Source of the DNA: Populus alba
Taxonomy: Eukaryota > Streptophyta > Magnoliopsida > Malpighiales > Salicaceae
NCBI RefSeq assembly: GCF_005239225.2
Contig: NC_133297.1
Coordinates: forward strand, 18,774,147 to 18,838,146
Length of the DNA stretch: 64,000 nucleotides
Direction of reading: 5' to 3'
Part shown: piece by piece, positions 24,060 to 35,937 of the stretch
Layout of the letters: each line of letters starts with the position of its first letter
How positions within the stretch are numbered: the stretch's first letter is position 1
The notes under the pieces: model-generated
The model's database searches: none
What the model was told of the DNA's origin: nothing
The model's input: the letters and a program-made list of their open reading frames with translations, nothing else
Translations under genes and position numbers: made by a program

Positions 24060-24400
24060 TCCCAAAGATCTGTCATTTTTTAATTGATACTACTTTGTAA
24101 AATTTAATTGCATGAATAACCTTTGCAGATGATCCCAAACCTCATTTGTTGTCTCATACTTCGCCAACTGTGTACCTATGGAATGCTCAACAAAATTATT
24201 AATCCAAGTAATAATCATTGCATTGTATGCTTCCAATGCATCTATCAAAGCAACATCCCCTACCTCAGTATTCTTAGATACCACATAGGTTCCACTGACA
24301 TATCCCCACATCTTTTTGCCCTTAAAGAAATTTCACATTACGTAACTCCAATACAAATAGTTCTTTCCATCCAACCTCACACTCACAGATTGAACCGAAT
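24060..24400 (-). pseudogene. Ty1/copia gag fragment
   Basis: A minus-strand capsid fragment. VRLDGKNYLYWSYVM, a stop, then KGKKMWGYVSGTYVV, WINNFVEHSIGTQLAKYE and VWDHLQRLF follow in order. This is the N-terminal half of the UBN2-type gag of plant copia elements. One stop (near 24330) and truncation at both ends make it a relic. No LTR or polymerase lies beside it. Confidence 0.82.
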
Positions 24401-25181
24401 CATCTCTTTTAGTAGCTATAATAAACAATTACAGAGAACAAGAATGCAAAAGCAGCGAAAAAAATATATCAAATTACAGACACTGAACAAATATCGCAAA
24501 AACTAAACAAATATCTTCTCGAAGTTATATGATTACTCAAAAACAAAAAATTGAAAAAATAGAATGCAAATGCCAAGTTATAGAAACTGAAGAGAAGATG
24601 AAATACCAAATTGCAAAAACTTAAGGGAAGATGAATATCAGATTTGCAGAAACAAAGCGAATATTACTAAAAAAATTAAACCAAAAGCAATCAAACCGAC
24701 AAGATTGTGCAACCAAGTCTCTTCAAAATCCATCTAGTTCTAATTATTATTTCTATCTCTTTTCAGTTTTATTGCATATTAATTTAGTCTTTTATAAAAA
24801 ACTGAACTAATTAATTATGTTGTTCATTAATTTTTTTTATTGCCTCTATTAATCCTATATATTCGAATATAATAGATAACTATGTTTTCAACCATTTTTA
24901 AAGTGTACCAGTTATGTGACCCGCACTTTGCTGCTAGTCAATTTTTTTTTATTTTTTTATAAAAAATATTTATGTATATTTTTTTCAACACATTTTGATA
25001 GCTCAAAAAAATATAACAAATTTAAAAAATATATTTTTATGACAACTATAGTTATGAAACCCAACTATAGTTATGAAACCCAACCTAGGGGTTGATTTGG
25101 AAAAGGGATTGGGTCCTTTGTTATAAGGATTTACTCTGGTCAAACCAGGAAATTGAAAAAAAAATTATTTGAGGTTTTCAT
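24401..25181. other. AT-rich spacer
   Basis: No gene recognised. A 20-bp tandem duplication (ACTATAGTTATGAAACCCA) is present at 25046-25083. Confidence 0.55.
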
Positions 25182-25850
25182 TGTAACAACCCGGCTTTTC
25201 AAGTCCAAAACAACAATAACTTTGTAACGGTCCAACTTTTCAAGCCCAAAACAAAAGTAAATTTTTTTTTTGTGCTTGACACACATCATGTCAGAAATCA
25301 GCGAACCCGTTCCCTCACATCATCAAGATACAATCCATACATCAACAACAATCAACATTTCATTTAAAAGTGATTCTTACATAAACACGTAATATTATGT
25401 TTGCATAATTAAAAGTTCATAATCAAAATATACATGCATAGACATGAGTTTGTATTCTATCCTACCAATGGCCATCAAGAATTTAAACAAAAAAAAGATC
25501 TAATAATAGTTATACATTCAGTACATTGATTCATACAAAATACATCATGATTTAGAATGCAACTACATGATTCCTTGCAAAAGTAGGTTCCCGTGTATTG
25601 GGTTTCCTAGGCACCTTGTTGGTGTGATTTCCCTACTACAGTACAAAACATTTATATGAATGCAATTACTTAATAATAATAATGATAAGAAACAGTCTGG
25701 CAGTTTAATGAAGTATTAGCATTGTCTCATGTTTGAAGCGTGACACTTATAGTTCCTTCATGTTTCTAGTATAAACAACTTGTAGTACATATAGATGCAC
25801 CAATTCTTGTAACCAGTTGTAATTTTAATTTCAGCCCATCATTTTAAGGC
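25182..25850 (-). mobile_element. Chromovirus-type LTR 3' end fragment
   Basis: Read on the minus strand it ends CCGGGTTGTTACA, resembling the GGGTCTATTACA end of the element at 8375. A 40-base piece with AAGTCCAAAACAA / AAGCCCAAAACAA is tandemly duplicated at 25186-25257. It may be the far half of the LTR at 28849-31181, separated by the Ogre insertion, but target duplications do not match. Confidence 0.45.
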
Positions 25851-25920
25851 ATCATTGCTGTCACACGTCTCCCGCGCGGCATCCAATGGCGATTTTTTCG
25901 TTTGTTTGTTTTACTTGATT

Positions 25921-25938
25921 GATTCTTTGGAGTCGCCA
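25921..25938 (-). other. Ogre-type primer-binding site
   Basis: The minus strand reads TGGCGACTCCAAAGAATC directly after LTR copy B. TGGCGACTCC is the Arg-tRNA-type primer site I associate with Ogre/Tat elements. About 60 bases of leader follow down to about 25855, and then the internal region is lost. Confidence 0.75.
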
Positions 25939-28848
25939 CCTAGTATTTTGGTCACTAGGAACCCTAATTGGTCTTTCAGAGATTCTAACGCAAGGGACTG
26001 GTTGCGTAAAGGGAAGGTATTAGCACCCCTAGTACGCCCTACCTAAGGTAAGCTGCTTAGTGTTTGGTTTGCTTTATAATTGCTACGATGTTGATGTTTT
26101 GTAATCCCATCAATTTTCCTAGGTTTGATTCAAACTAAATTTATTAGGATAGAAATCCAAGGAGATTCCATGTGCTTTGAAAGCTCATTTTTCCCTTAGT
26201 ATTTCAAGAGTTTTGCGACTCGTAAATCACAAAGAGGAGGGACAATTTTTTTTTTTAAGAAATCTAAGGAAATTCAAGGCGCTATAAAAGCCTATTTTTG
26301 CCTTAGTGTTTCATACTCTCACGGCTCGTAAACCGTGGAGTAAAATTGAAATGTCCTCGATTATAATCAAGGCTTCTTTCAAGGATGTTTGATGACTTAT
26401 TATTCCTAGAAAATTATTTTGGATATTTACCACTTAGGGTTTCTTTATCCAAATATTAACAGTGAATAATAACAAGTTATTCCCAATAATATTTTCTTTA
26501 TCCAAACATTAACGGTGAATAATAAATGAATTCTCCCCAAAAATAAGATTTTTGTATTTTTTGGAATATTGGCCAATACCCTTTGGAGTTTTACAAACAT
26601 GTTGTAAAAATCCAGAAATGCAAGAAAATAATTTGTGTTTAAGAAATCTATGCGAAAAAACATTTTCAAAACTTCCAATTTTTTTTTTATATAAAAAGAA
26701 CATTCAAAACATGTTAGAGTATTGGCCGTATGCAACACACAAAAAAAACATTTTTTTTTATATATATGTATACTTGCCGCAGTTGCGTCGAAAACCGAGT
26801 ATTCTAAATATGAGATTGGTATATTTTTTTTAACGAAAAAAATAAAATTTCAGACTTTAAAATAAATATTCCAGAAACTAAATCTCTCTCTTTATTTTAC
26901 TTTAAAAAAAAAAAAAAAAAGAATTAGGTCCGGCCGGGTCACTTGCCTCAGTAGGGGACCCGGCTGGACACAAACTTTAAACAAATTGTTCAAGTGAATT
27001 ATAATTCACTTGAACAGTAACCAAAAAAAGATAAAGATGCACGGTAACATGTATAATTAAAATGCAAAGCAAAGAGAAGGCATAGACTTACCTGGCGCTG
27101 AAACAGGCGGAGGAAAAATGGCACTGCAGTTGCTGCACCGGGTTGCTAGCTGTTGATTCTAACGAAAAAAAAACAATGGCCACGCTGGTTTTTTTCCTCT
27201 TTGCCTTGCTTCTTCCTGTTTTCTTCTCTTCTCCTTTCCCTCCTTCTCTGTTCTCCTTTTTTTTTTCCTTTTGTTCTCTTTTCACAGTGACGAAAGAAAC
27301 TCTAGTTCTTTGCGTTTTTATTTGCACATCTTTGGTTGTTTTTCTGCTCTTTTCTCTCTGTTTTTCTCTTCTTTTTCTCCTCTCTCCTTTTTCTGCCCCC
27401 GTTAGGTCATTAGAGGGGCTTATATATAGTCTAAATATGTCTCTATTTAGGAAGGATTCTATGCATTAATCCTAGGACGTAAAGCCCTACTGATTTGCAA
27501 TAAAAAAACGCAAAAGGAAGCTGCAATATTCTGATTTTATGTTGGTGCTTTACGTCTGATTTCTTTCCAGTTTTAGAGGAGGGTGTGGCTATTTTCTTTC
27601 CTTCCATAGGGCCAGCTGCTCCCTTTGAAATGAGGCAAGAAAAAACGTGGTTGCAGCTCCAAAATTCAGGCATGATGATAAAGGAAAAACAACAGGAATT
27701 TGCAGCGAAAAAAAGGAAAGAAATCAGATGGAGGGTGCAGCTGCAAAGTCTCATTTTCCTTATTTGGTGTGGAAAAAATCCTGTCATTTATGATGATCCA
27801 GCCCCCTCTCCAGCTTTCAATATCCTTCTTCAATTCAATCCCTCATTTTAACAATTTTCGATTCAGTCCTTGGTCCAAAAAAAATCCTACGAATCAACCC
27901 GGCAAACTTGGGCTATATCCTTCCCGCGGCAGAATTTTCTGCCTTCACATTAGATATTCAAATGGGAATATCTTGAGCTTCTGATATTGGAATCAAGTGA
28001 TTCAAAAGCCAAAATTATTCTACGCGTCTAGGACTACAACTTTGATGAAGGAGTTGAAGTCAGATAAAATGTTTTTTACAGAACAGAATCTAGCAGTAAT
28101 TTGGTTGGTCAAAAGGGATCTCCAGGTCTAAACTCAAAAACTGACAAATACCAAGAATCCTGATATGACTGAGAGTATGAACTAAGAACAAAAATCACAA
28201 AAACTAGGCCAAAAATAGAGTTTTTTTAGTGCAGACTCGAGTCAATATCCTTCTCGCGGCAAAATTCTCTGTCTTCACGTTAGATATTCAAACGGGAACA
28301 TCTTGAGCCTCTGATATCGAAATCAAGTGATTCAAAAGCTCAAATTCATCTACGCATCTAGGACTACAACTTTGATGAAGGAGTCGAAGTGAGATAAAAT
28401 CTTTTTACAGAACAGAAACTAGCAGTAATCTAGTTGGTCAAAAAGGTTCTTGATCTGACAATGCTGAGCATCCAAATCTGACTGAGAATCTGCCCTAAGA
28501 ACAATGATCCCTAGGACCTAATAAAGGTCACGTTAATTTGCCACAACAGCAGAACCATTTTAGTGCAAATTCTGAGGGATTTATTCAACCTTAAAGACCA
28601 GATAAAAAAAGGAACGAATTTAGCATTATGAAAATTCCTGACCAACCTAAGAAAAACTGATGATTTTGGTAGCAAAGGGGAAGGATAAAAACAAAAACAG
28701 AAAACAGCTCAAACAAGGCTTTCAAAAAAAATATTTCTTTTTGTGCTTTTGTCAATTTTCTGGCGAACATGAGCTAAACTCCTATACTTTGTTCAAAAGA
28801 GGTATACACCATCTCCAGCACGTAGGGGTCAAAAAATGAGTAACAACA
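25939..28848 (-). mobile_element. Ogre/Tat-type LTR (copy B)
   Basis: About 2.9 kb. The outer end at 28848 (minus strand TGTTGTTACTC) and the inner end next to the primer site match copy A. It lacks the hAT and Mutator insertions and supplies the empty sites. The middle (26760-27140), with a Gly/Pro-rich GGCCGGGTC section, differs from copy A. No 3' partner LTR was identified. Confidence 0.75.
26987..27016. repeat. Perfect 30-bp palindrome in LTR B
   Basis: Arms TGTTCAAGTGAATTA and TAATTCACTTGAACA meet without a spacer. It is absent from the corresponding part of copy A. Confidence 0.93.
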
Positions 28849-28879
28849 ATTGCCAAGGTTAACCGTTCACTCACCCTAG

Positions 28880-29660
28880 CCATCCATTTCGAATGCCATC
28901 AGCCAAAACTAATCAACCGTTTGTCTCAGTCATCCCTTCGGATGCCATTAGCCGAAGCTAATCATTCATTTGTCTCTGTCATCCATTCGGATGCCATTAG
29001 CTGAAGCTATTCATTCGTTTGTTCCAGTCATCCATTAGGATACTATTAGCCAAAGCTAATCAATCATTTGTCCTGGTCATCCCTTCGGATGCCATTAGCC
29101 GAAGCTAATAATTCATTTGTTCAGGTCATCCATTCCGATACTATTAGCCAAAGCTAATCAATCGTTTGTCCTGGTCATCCCTTTGGATGTCATTAGTCGA
29201 AGCTAATCATTCGTTTGTCCTGGTCGTCCATTCAGACGCCATTAGCCGAAGCTAATCATTCATTTGTGTCGGTCATCCATTCAGATGCTATTAGCCAAAG
29301 CAAGTCAATCGTTTTTCCCGGTCATCTATTTGGATGCCATTAGCCGAAGCTAATCATTCATTTGTTCGGGTCATCCATTCGGATACTATTAGCCAAAGCT
29401 AATCAATTGTTTGTCCCGGTTATCCCTTTGGATGCCATTAGCCGAAGATAATCATTCATTTATTCCAGTCATCCATTCGGATACTATTAGCCAAAGCTAA
29501 TCAATAATTTGTCCCGGTCATCCCTTCGGATGCCATTAGCCGAAGCTAAACATTCATTTGTTGCGGTCGTCCATTCAGACACTATTAGCCAAAGCAAATC
29601 AATCGTTTGTCCCGGTCATCCATTCGGATGCCATTAGCTGAAGCTAATCAATCATTTGTC
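28880..29660 (-). repeat. 49-bp minisatellite with alternating unit types
   Basis: About sixteen units of 49 bases, each with an inverted ATTAGC/GCTAAT pair. Type A units carry GATGCCATTAGCCGAAGC; type B units carry GATACTATTAGCCAAAGC. Over most of the array A and B alternate, making a 98-bp higher-order repeat. On the minus strand the hairpin loops are TTCG (A) and TTTG (B). Confidence 0.93.
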
Positions 29661-29756
29661 AACATTTAAGCATTTGGCAATCTGATATCTGAATTAACAC
29701 AATACGATAACATGCATGATAAGGTATTTCATTATTCAACATTATTAAAAAGGAAC

Positions 29757-30520
29757 TGTTACTGTCCGACCCCTCCTTAGATTTTTAACAATATCTAGAG
29801 TTATAGAACTCCATTTCAGGCGAGATTGGTCTCATTGGAAAGCTAAGACACAAGGCTACAAGTTCTTTGAATAAAGGAGAACCCAATTCTACCCCTAAGA
29901 CAATCAAAATTGCTCATCAAGAAACGTTAGACTGTTACTATCTTGATATCGAACTGTTACTATCCGACCTCTCCTTAGATTTTTAACGATAGCTAGAGTT
30001 ATAGAACTCCAATTGAGGCGAGATTGGTCTCTTTGGAAAGCTAAGACACGAGGCTATAAGTTCTATGATGTAGGAGAACCCATTTCTACCTCTAAGATAA
30101 TCAAAATTGCTCATCAAGAAACATTGGACTCTTACTGTCCAACTATTACTGTCTTGATATCGAACTATTACTATCCGACCTCTCCTCAGATTTTTAACTA
30201 TATCTGGAGTTATAAAACTTTGATTCAAGCAAGATTAGTCGCATTGGAAAACTAAAACATGAGGCTACAAGTTCTCTGAAGGAATGAGAACCCAGTTCTG
30301 CCTCTAAGATAGTCAAAATCGCTCATAAACAAATCAGACTTACTGCCCCTATAGGGTCTGTCATGACTCAGTTTCGGTTGATAACCCGTAACTGGAGTTC
30401 TACAGCTTCAAATTGAGCAAGAAAGCTAACATCCATAACTATAATTTCTATAAAGGAAACTAGTTCTAATTCCTTCATCCTCCTATCTAAAATCTTACCG
30501 AAAGTCTGGAGATGAGTCTG
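29757..30520 (-). repeat. About 200-bp tandem repeat, three clear units plus one degenerate
   Basis: Units begin near 29757, 29951 and 30167 with (C)TGTTACT(G/A)TCCGACC and contain GGAGTTATAGAACTCC-like segments. The fourth, from about 30340, retains only TAACTGGAGTTCTACAGCTT and the following block. Confidence 0.88.
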
Positions 30521-31181
30521 TCCAGATTCATCACCCCCCTATTCCTTTCACACATAACTTTCATAAACTATATTTTCTGGGTAAATTATCATGGTTTCAC
30601 ATCCCCAATCACATACCACACATGAATTTACTTAATTTTAACAACAAATACTTTTTCCTAATTCAAATCTAAGAACCCTAATCTATAATTCACATCAAGA
30701 CATCAATTCACTATCGAATTTGAAATGACGTATAAGATCATGTTTAGAACACCTTACTCGGTACGAATTAAGGTTTTGATCTTCAACCAGTTAAAGATTT
30801 TCAACTTCCTCCTTTCTTATCTAATGACATCCAACCCTCCATCTTCTCTTCTTGTTCAATTTTCTTGTTAATCCCTTGCCCACAAGTGTTTATTCCATTT
30901 ATAAACCCTTAATCTTGGATGGGTTCTTGAAATTTTAGTGTTTCTCTCTTGATTTTGTAAGAATAGATACAAAACTCCCTCTTTTCTTTTCTTATGATTG
31001 CTACCGATTTTTTACGAGAATAGGAGTATTTATGTTGTATAATTTTTCTTATTTGCATTTAGGCCCCCATATCTCTCTCTTTTTTTTCTTCTTATAATTA
31101 AGTTATACCTCTTTTCATTTCTTATAATTTCACCCCACAACTTTTTATCATTTGAACATAAACTCCTAACCTTCTGTTACA

Positions 31182-31640
31182 TGAATATTGACCTCTCTTG
31201 GTCAATAATCCATGTGGATATAAGGTATACATGTTATAAACAATTAAATTTAAAAGACTACCTCAAAATATTTTTTATCCCACATTGAAAAGACACTATC
31301 TTATTCTTCTAACTTGATGGATTTAAACCAAAAATGTTTTTTAACCAAAAATATTTTTTATCCCACATTCAAAAAACATTTTTTTCTTGTGAAGATAGAA
31401 TATATATACTAAAGGGCTTCAAATCCCACATTGAAAAAAATAAAACATTCTTCTAATATTTATATAGTGAACTTTGAAATGAATTAATAATTAATTGAAA
31501 AATATGAAACAAAAGGGGTCTCTAGGTTGGAAGAAAAAAAATTCAAATAAAGAGGGACTCTACTGGGTTTTTATAGAGTCGCCCAAGTTACGGGTTGACC
31601 CGGCGGGATCGGTTTCCTCCGGCCCAATTGTAGACCCAAA
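31182..31640. other. AT-rich spacer with a repeated CCCACATT motif
   Basis: TATCCCACATTGAAAA-type motifs recur at about 31280, 31350 and 31420. No coding sequence. Confidence 0.5.
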
Positions 31641-31880
31641 TTTCGAATGAAACAGACTTGGCCAACGCTACTAGGTCTTGGTGACAACAATACCCAGCAG
31701 CAGTGGGTCCTAATGGCAACTAAGCCCACCTCTGCTTGGTCTTAGTGGAAGTAGGGCCTAACTTTAGTGGGTCTTGCTTCAACTAGGCACCCATACCCAC
31801 CATCATTGGGTCTGGCAGTAGAGTTAGGCCCAATAAACTTGGGTCCAACACCGTTGTTGGGTCCTGCTGACAGTATACAC
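31640..31880. repeat. GGGTC-type short-repeat section
   Basis: Degenerate units of about 40-50 bases each contain TGGGTC or GGGCC with partial complements. They resemble the arrays at 14290, 36412, 37306 and 62680. Confidence 0.5.
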
Positions 31881-31912
31881 AACATTGGAGGGTTTTGTTG
31901 TCAACAATATTG

Positions 31913-32470
31913 ATAAGTGCAAAATATACATGTGTTTTTATTCCTTTTACACTATGCTTTTTAAGGGATTTTGAACTTATTCGAGTTGATTGGAAGTTAT
32001 TTATATGAGTTTGGCATACAGAAGAGACTTCGTGAATTAATCGCTAAAAGATAAGAAATTCAACATTTTACTTTTTGGGATCTAGCTTCTCGTGACAGGT
32101 TTTTTGCCAAGTTAGAGTTCCAGAATGAGAATGTGGGTTTAATCTAAGTTGAAGTACATGGTTCAAGCTTTCTCGGAAGGTATATGGGCAAAAATATGAT
32201 CTCATTAGGACCTCAAATCAGACCTGCAAACTCGGGTCAGAATCCTACTCGCAACAGGATTCTCTACTTTCACACTAGATATTCAAACATGAATATCTTC
32301 ACATTCAGATATCGAAATCAGGATATTCAATAGCCCAAATTCATCTGCACATCCAAGAATACTATTTTAATGAAGGACACCAATTCATATAATATTATTT
32401 TGAAGGCCAAACTTCTGATAAAAATCCTTTAATCAAACTTCTGATAAAAATCCTTGGAACTATGATTTCT
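31913..32470 (+). mobile_element. Possible LTR 5' end (gypsy type)
   Basis: It starts TGATAAGTGCAAAATATACA, similar to the TGATAAGGG start of the Athila LTR at 59483. It contains one copy of the ACTTTCACACTAGATATTC sub-repeat found in the Ogre LTRs. No primer site or matching partner was found. Confidence 0.3.
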
Positions 32471-32661
32471 CACAATCAGCCATTTTCTCTTCCAACAACC
32501 CCATTAAGTTTTCTCAAAACACTTCCTTTTTTGTTTTACTAATCCCTCTTCATGTTACTGCATTTGCGCATAAACTGCAGGCTATAATGCTTTATACCAT
32601 TCTCTTTCTCACTTAAAATGTTGAAGCCATCATCTTTTTACTAGTAAGTTAGGGAGATTCA

Positions 32662-32688
32662 GTGTGTGTGTGTGTGTGTGTGTGTGTA
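32662..32688. repeat. (TG)n microsatellite
   Basis: Thirteen consecutive GT dinucleotides. Confidence 0.95.
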
Positions 32689-32799
32689 GGCTTGCATTTC
32701 TAGAACGACCTATCCTCCATGTATTTGTGAAATTAGTCGATCAAGTTTCTTACAACTGAGTAATGCTTGAGGTTAAGCAGGAAGATAATGTGATTTGAT

Positions 32800-32905
32800 C
32801 AATACAAATAGCAATAAAATATACATATCCTTGTTGCAGGTGGTGAATAAAAAGATAAAAAAGGAAATGAAACCATAAAACACCCGTGTCTTCATTAACA
32901 AAAGT
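32800..32905 (+). repeat. Copy of the sequence flanking the dUTPase fragment
   Basis: It matches 40800-40905 closely (TTGTTGCAGG, then AATAAAAAGATAAAAAAGGA, then AAACACCC). It is a third, partial copy of that duplicated module. Confidence 0.75.
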
Positions 32906-33112
32906 TATGGTGCGACGACAAACACATGAAAGCTAGCTTGTTAACGTATATTTCCTCTAGCCCTAACAACTAACACTAAGAATTGTCATAACCATTGCAT
33001 CTGCTTATAGATTCTTTGAACACAAGTTCTCCTTCCAAGTTTCAAAGCTTCTCTGTAGAAATAAACATGCACAATTTTCCTTTATCTGAACCTACTAATA
33101 CGTGGGCACAAC
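32902..33112 (-). repeat. Left arm of a 210-bp inverted repeat
   Basis: It is the reverse complement of 35938-36151 at roughly nine bases in ten, including AGAGAAGCTTTGAAACTTGG and AACAAGCTAGCTTT on the opposite arm. The arms enclose the deleted Athila element. Confidence 0.88.
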
Positions 33113-33129
33113 ATAGATGATGTTGAAAT

Positions 33130-33404
33130 CTTTTATGTAGATCGTTAGGGGCCAAGGAAAAAAAATTAGAAACAACAAAGGGTCCAATCCAACGAGAGCG
33201 CAACTTTCCAGGTAAAAGTTTCTTGTAAAGAAGGCCTTTGTCTCCAACATTAAACTCTTTTCTTGTAATCATTCGGTCATGAAGACTTTTGATCTTTTCT
33301 TTGTAAATTCTTGCATTCTCATAAGCATCATTTTGCATTTCTTCCAACGTAATTCCAATCTTTTTGTTAACCAAAAGGATAGGCGCCACCCATTCACTGT
33401 CCAT
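33130..33404 (-). pseudogene. Athila integrase C-terminal fragment
   Basis: The minus-strand frame carries [14 protein letters not shown], then [22 protein letters not shown] and IGPFVV. This is the tail of an Athila integrase up to its GPF/Y module. The catalytic core is missing. Just upstream on the minus strand lies the leader of the same element (33410-33693), so gag, protease, reverse transcriptase and most of integrase have been deleted internally. What follows GPFVV does not resemble Athila. Confidence 0.78.
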
Positions 33405-33693
33405 TGTATGAAAATTCTATGCTAGAAAACTAAAACTGCCTAAAATCCCTAGAAAAAAGTGGAATTTCGCCTCGATAGGATGGGGCTAGTGGTACACCAC
33501 TAGTCCTGTTCAGAACGTTGTTTTCCTTTAGAAAAAAAGGTCGATACCTAATGCTACCAAAAAATCTGTTTTGAACAGTACCACTGTCGTAAATGAACAA
33601 TACCACAGCAAGCAAAATGTTTTTTTTTTTTCAGAAAAAAAATAAAAATCAAAGCAAATAAAAATAATAGCACAAGAATCAACTAAAATTACT

Positions 33694-33711
33694 TCCCCGG
33701 CAACGGCGCCA
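33694..33711 (-). other. Primer-binding site, Asp-tRNA type (intact)
   Basis: The minus strand reads TGGCGCCGTTGCCGGGGA just inside the LTR. The sequence is identical to the site at 58012-58029. Confidence 0.9.
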
Positions 33712-33720
33712 AAATTTTTT

Positions 33721-35339
33721 GCAATGTCGTAGTCGCACAAATTAATTACCCTAGCTTAAAACACAACACACAAGATAGTTTAGAGCATGCAAGGGGTTGA
33801 TCCCACGAGGAAGGTTCAAGTCAGATTTTTATGCTAGATGATATGCAATTTGGGGGGGTTTGGACATTATCTAGGCTAAAGCAAAAGAAAACAGAAAACT
33901 ATCACACAAAATTTAATAAAATCATAAAATTATCAAGAGAACAAACCTTGGTTGCAAGCACACATCCACCTACAAAAATCAGAACTGATCATGGAAACGA
34001 AACATCAATTTATATTATGAATATTTATCTCTTCTTTACATTGGTTAGTTAACGGATCCGCCGTATAACTAACCCTAACCATCAAACAACCACAGTGTCT
34101 GCTCTAGTAATTTAACTCAATGGCAGCCTTAAGAACTAGACAAGTTGATTAATCAAGAAAACATAATTTTCCGCAGTCTATGTTTGATTTGATTGAATGT
34201 TCTCCCTAAGATTAATAACGTAGATCCACCACAATTATTAAACTCAGTTGCTTCACAAGTTCATATACCACAACTCCGGTTTTGATATCAAACTTAGCAT
34301 TGATTGTCTACAATAATAATTTAAAGTTCGTTATAGCAATTAAAATAAACAATCATGAGAAAAATCAGCATAGGAGAATAAACATATTCATCATATAAAC
34401 TGAAAACAAAAGGTAAAATAAATCTCACAGTTCTTGAAATCCAAAGGTTTACGTGTCCTTGCAACCAAGAAAACAAGTTTAGCCTCGCATGTTTGTTGAA
34501 CAACTAATCAAAAAGATGGAGGAATACATAATTTTGAGTGTCTTAGAGGAGGGGGGCATTTTTCTCCTCTTGGCTGGCTGCCCCCTTCTCTTCTCTCATT
34601 CTTTTTATATCTTAGGAAACCCTAGTCTCTATTTTAAAAAATAGTCCTTCCTTAAGTAGATTGTTTACATTTAAGTACTCAATAACTATTTTCCTAAAAA
34701 AGGAGAAATAGCCTTGCATTAAATCTTCAAGATTTGACATAGAGGAGCTAAATTACTAAAATAAAAACTTGGATATCGGTTTAGATACTTCGGAACATAA
34801 TTTCGACTCGTTTCTTCACGAAACCTGTTTGCTGGAAGAATTCAGTTGTCATCTTTGAAAACTCATATCTACATCATATCAAATATTTTTTACCTGCAAT
34901 TTGGAGCATTGATACTCCATTGTGTCAGGAATCCAACACAATTTATTTTGCATCAATTGGACTTCTGTAGCTCCAAATATTCAAGTCGGAATGACCAAAG
35001 GTCAACACTGGCAGATTTCGAGATTTGACTTTGAAGGCTGCGATTTCCATGTTCTTCCTTATTTTATTTTTTTGCCTTAAATGTCTAGAAATTTATAGAT
35101 GTTAGCTTTTTGATGCCACTGGAATCACTTCATTTTGACCTCTAAAGCTCACGCTCTGCACAAAACATCGACTGAAGGTCAAATCTGTCAATTACCTCCA
35201 ATTTACTTCTTTTTGCATCTTTCATCCAAAAGTGCCTTCAAAACATAACACAAAGAATATCAATGTATTTTATATATAAAACATAGGAAAAAAAACTAGT
35301 TAAATGTGGGTGAAACTATCGAATAATATAGTTGCATCA
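33721..35339 (-). mobile_element. Athila-type 5' LTR (minus strand)
   Basis: About 1.6 kb, starting TGATGCAACT on the minus strand at 35339. It is the opposite-strand counterpart of 15635-17171, with many substitutions. Its 3' partner LTR was not found. Confidence 0.82.
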
Positions 35340-35937
35340 TTCATGTTGAAAAGAAGTATTAAAAACTGAAAAGCATTCTGTGAAGACGAGAAGGTTCCTC
35401 TTTTTTTAGACTCACAAAGGGTTATTGGTGTGAAATCCATAGATCAAATTGCTATGTAAACTTCTGAAAATTTGTTTGAGCTTTGATTTTTATGTATATA
35501 TATATATATGTTAAAAACCCGTCTTCGAAGGTAATAATTTAACTCTATTAGTTTTATGTCGAATAATGTTGGTTTTTTTTTTCTCTGTTTTTATAGTTTC
35601 AACTAAGATGAGAAATTAACATACCAAGTTAGACTTAATTTAATAATAATGATAGTTAAACATTAATTTTTGTATTATTATTTTTATAATGGCTTGTCTT
35701 TTTTAGTATGTGGCTGTGCCAATTTATTAGCATGTGGATGAAAATGACCTCTAATTTGGATTATTTTTTTGGTACTTCATTGTTCAATACTGTGTTGCAA
35801 AATTTATTCTGCCTTATTTTAAGGGTTAGAACCATGTTCCTTTATCTAACCGTGACCTCGGATCCTTATTTTATCTTCACGAGCTCTACATAAAGTATTA
35901 TTAAAGCAACAGGGTTCTAGAACCCTAAAGATAAATG
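35340..35937. other. Unassigned spacer
   Basis: Sequence between the Athila LTR and the right inverted-repeat arm. No recognisable coding or repeat content beyond a short TA run near 35500. Confidence 0.5.

Larger units (their letters stand above)
28849..31181 (-). mobile_element. Chromovirus-type LTR fragment with tandem arrays
   Basis: Read on the minus strand, it shares with the 11805-14255 LTR both the hairpin repeat family and short blocks around GATGTGAATT/AGGGTTCTT (30665-30700 versus 12056-12105) in the same order. A possible start, TGTAACAGAAGG, is at 31181. Its low-coordinate side is cut by Ogre LTR B. The outer boundary is tentative. Confidence 0.5.

Noticed and set aside
27143..27469. 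Hydrophobic plus-strand frame in Ogre LTR B that could suggest a membrane protein
   Set aside because: It is a pyrimidine-rich LTR stretch (TTCTCTTTTCC runs) with a matching but broken stretch in copy A at 3300-3520. No conserved domain.
28880..29660. Regular 49-bp repeats resembling a CRISPR array
   Set aside because: There are no unique spacers; whole units are tandemly repeated. The context is a plant LTR.
25182..31181. A single chromovirus LTR split by Ogre copy B, with matching target duplications
   Set aside because: The ends TGTAACAG...GTTGTTACA fit in orientation. The five flanking bases differ (TTCAT versus TGAAT) and the halves cannot be joined by eye, so they are listed separately.
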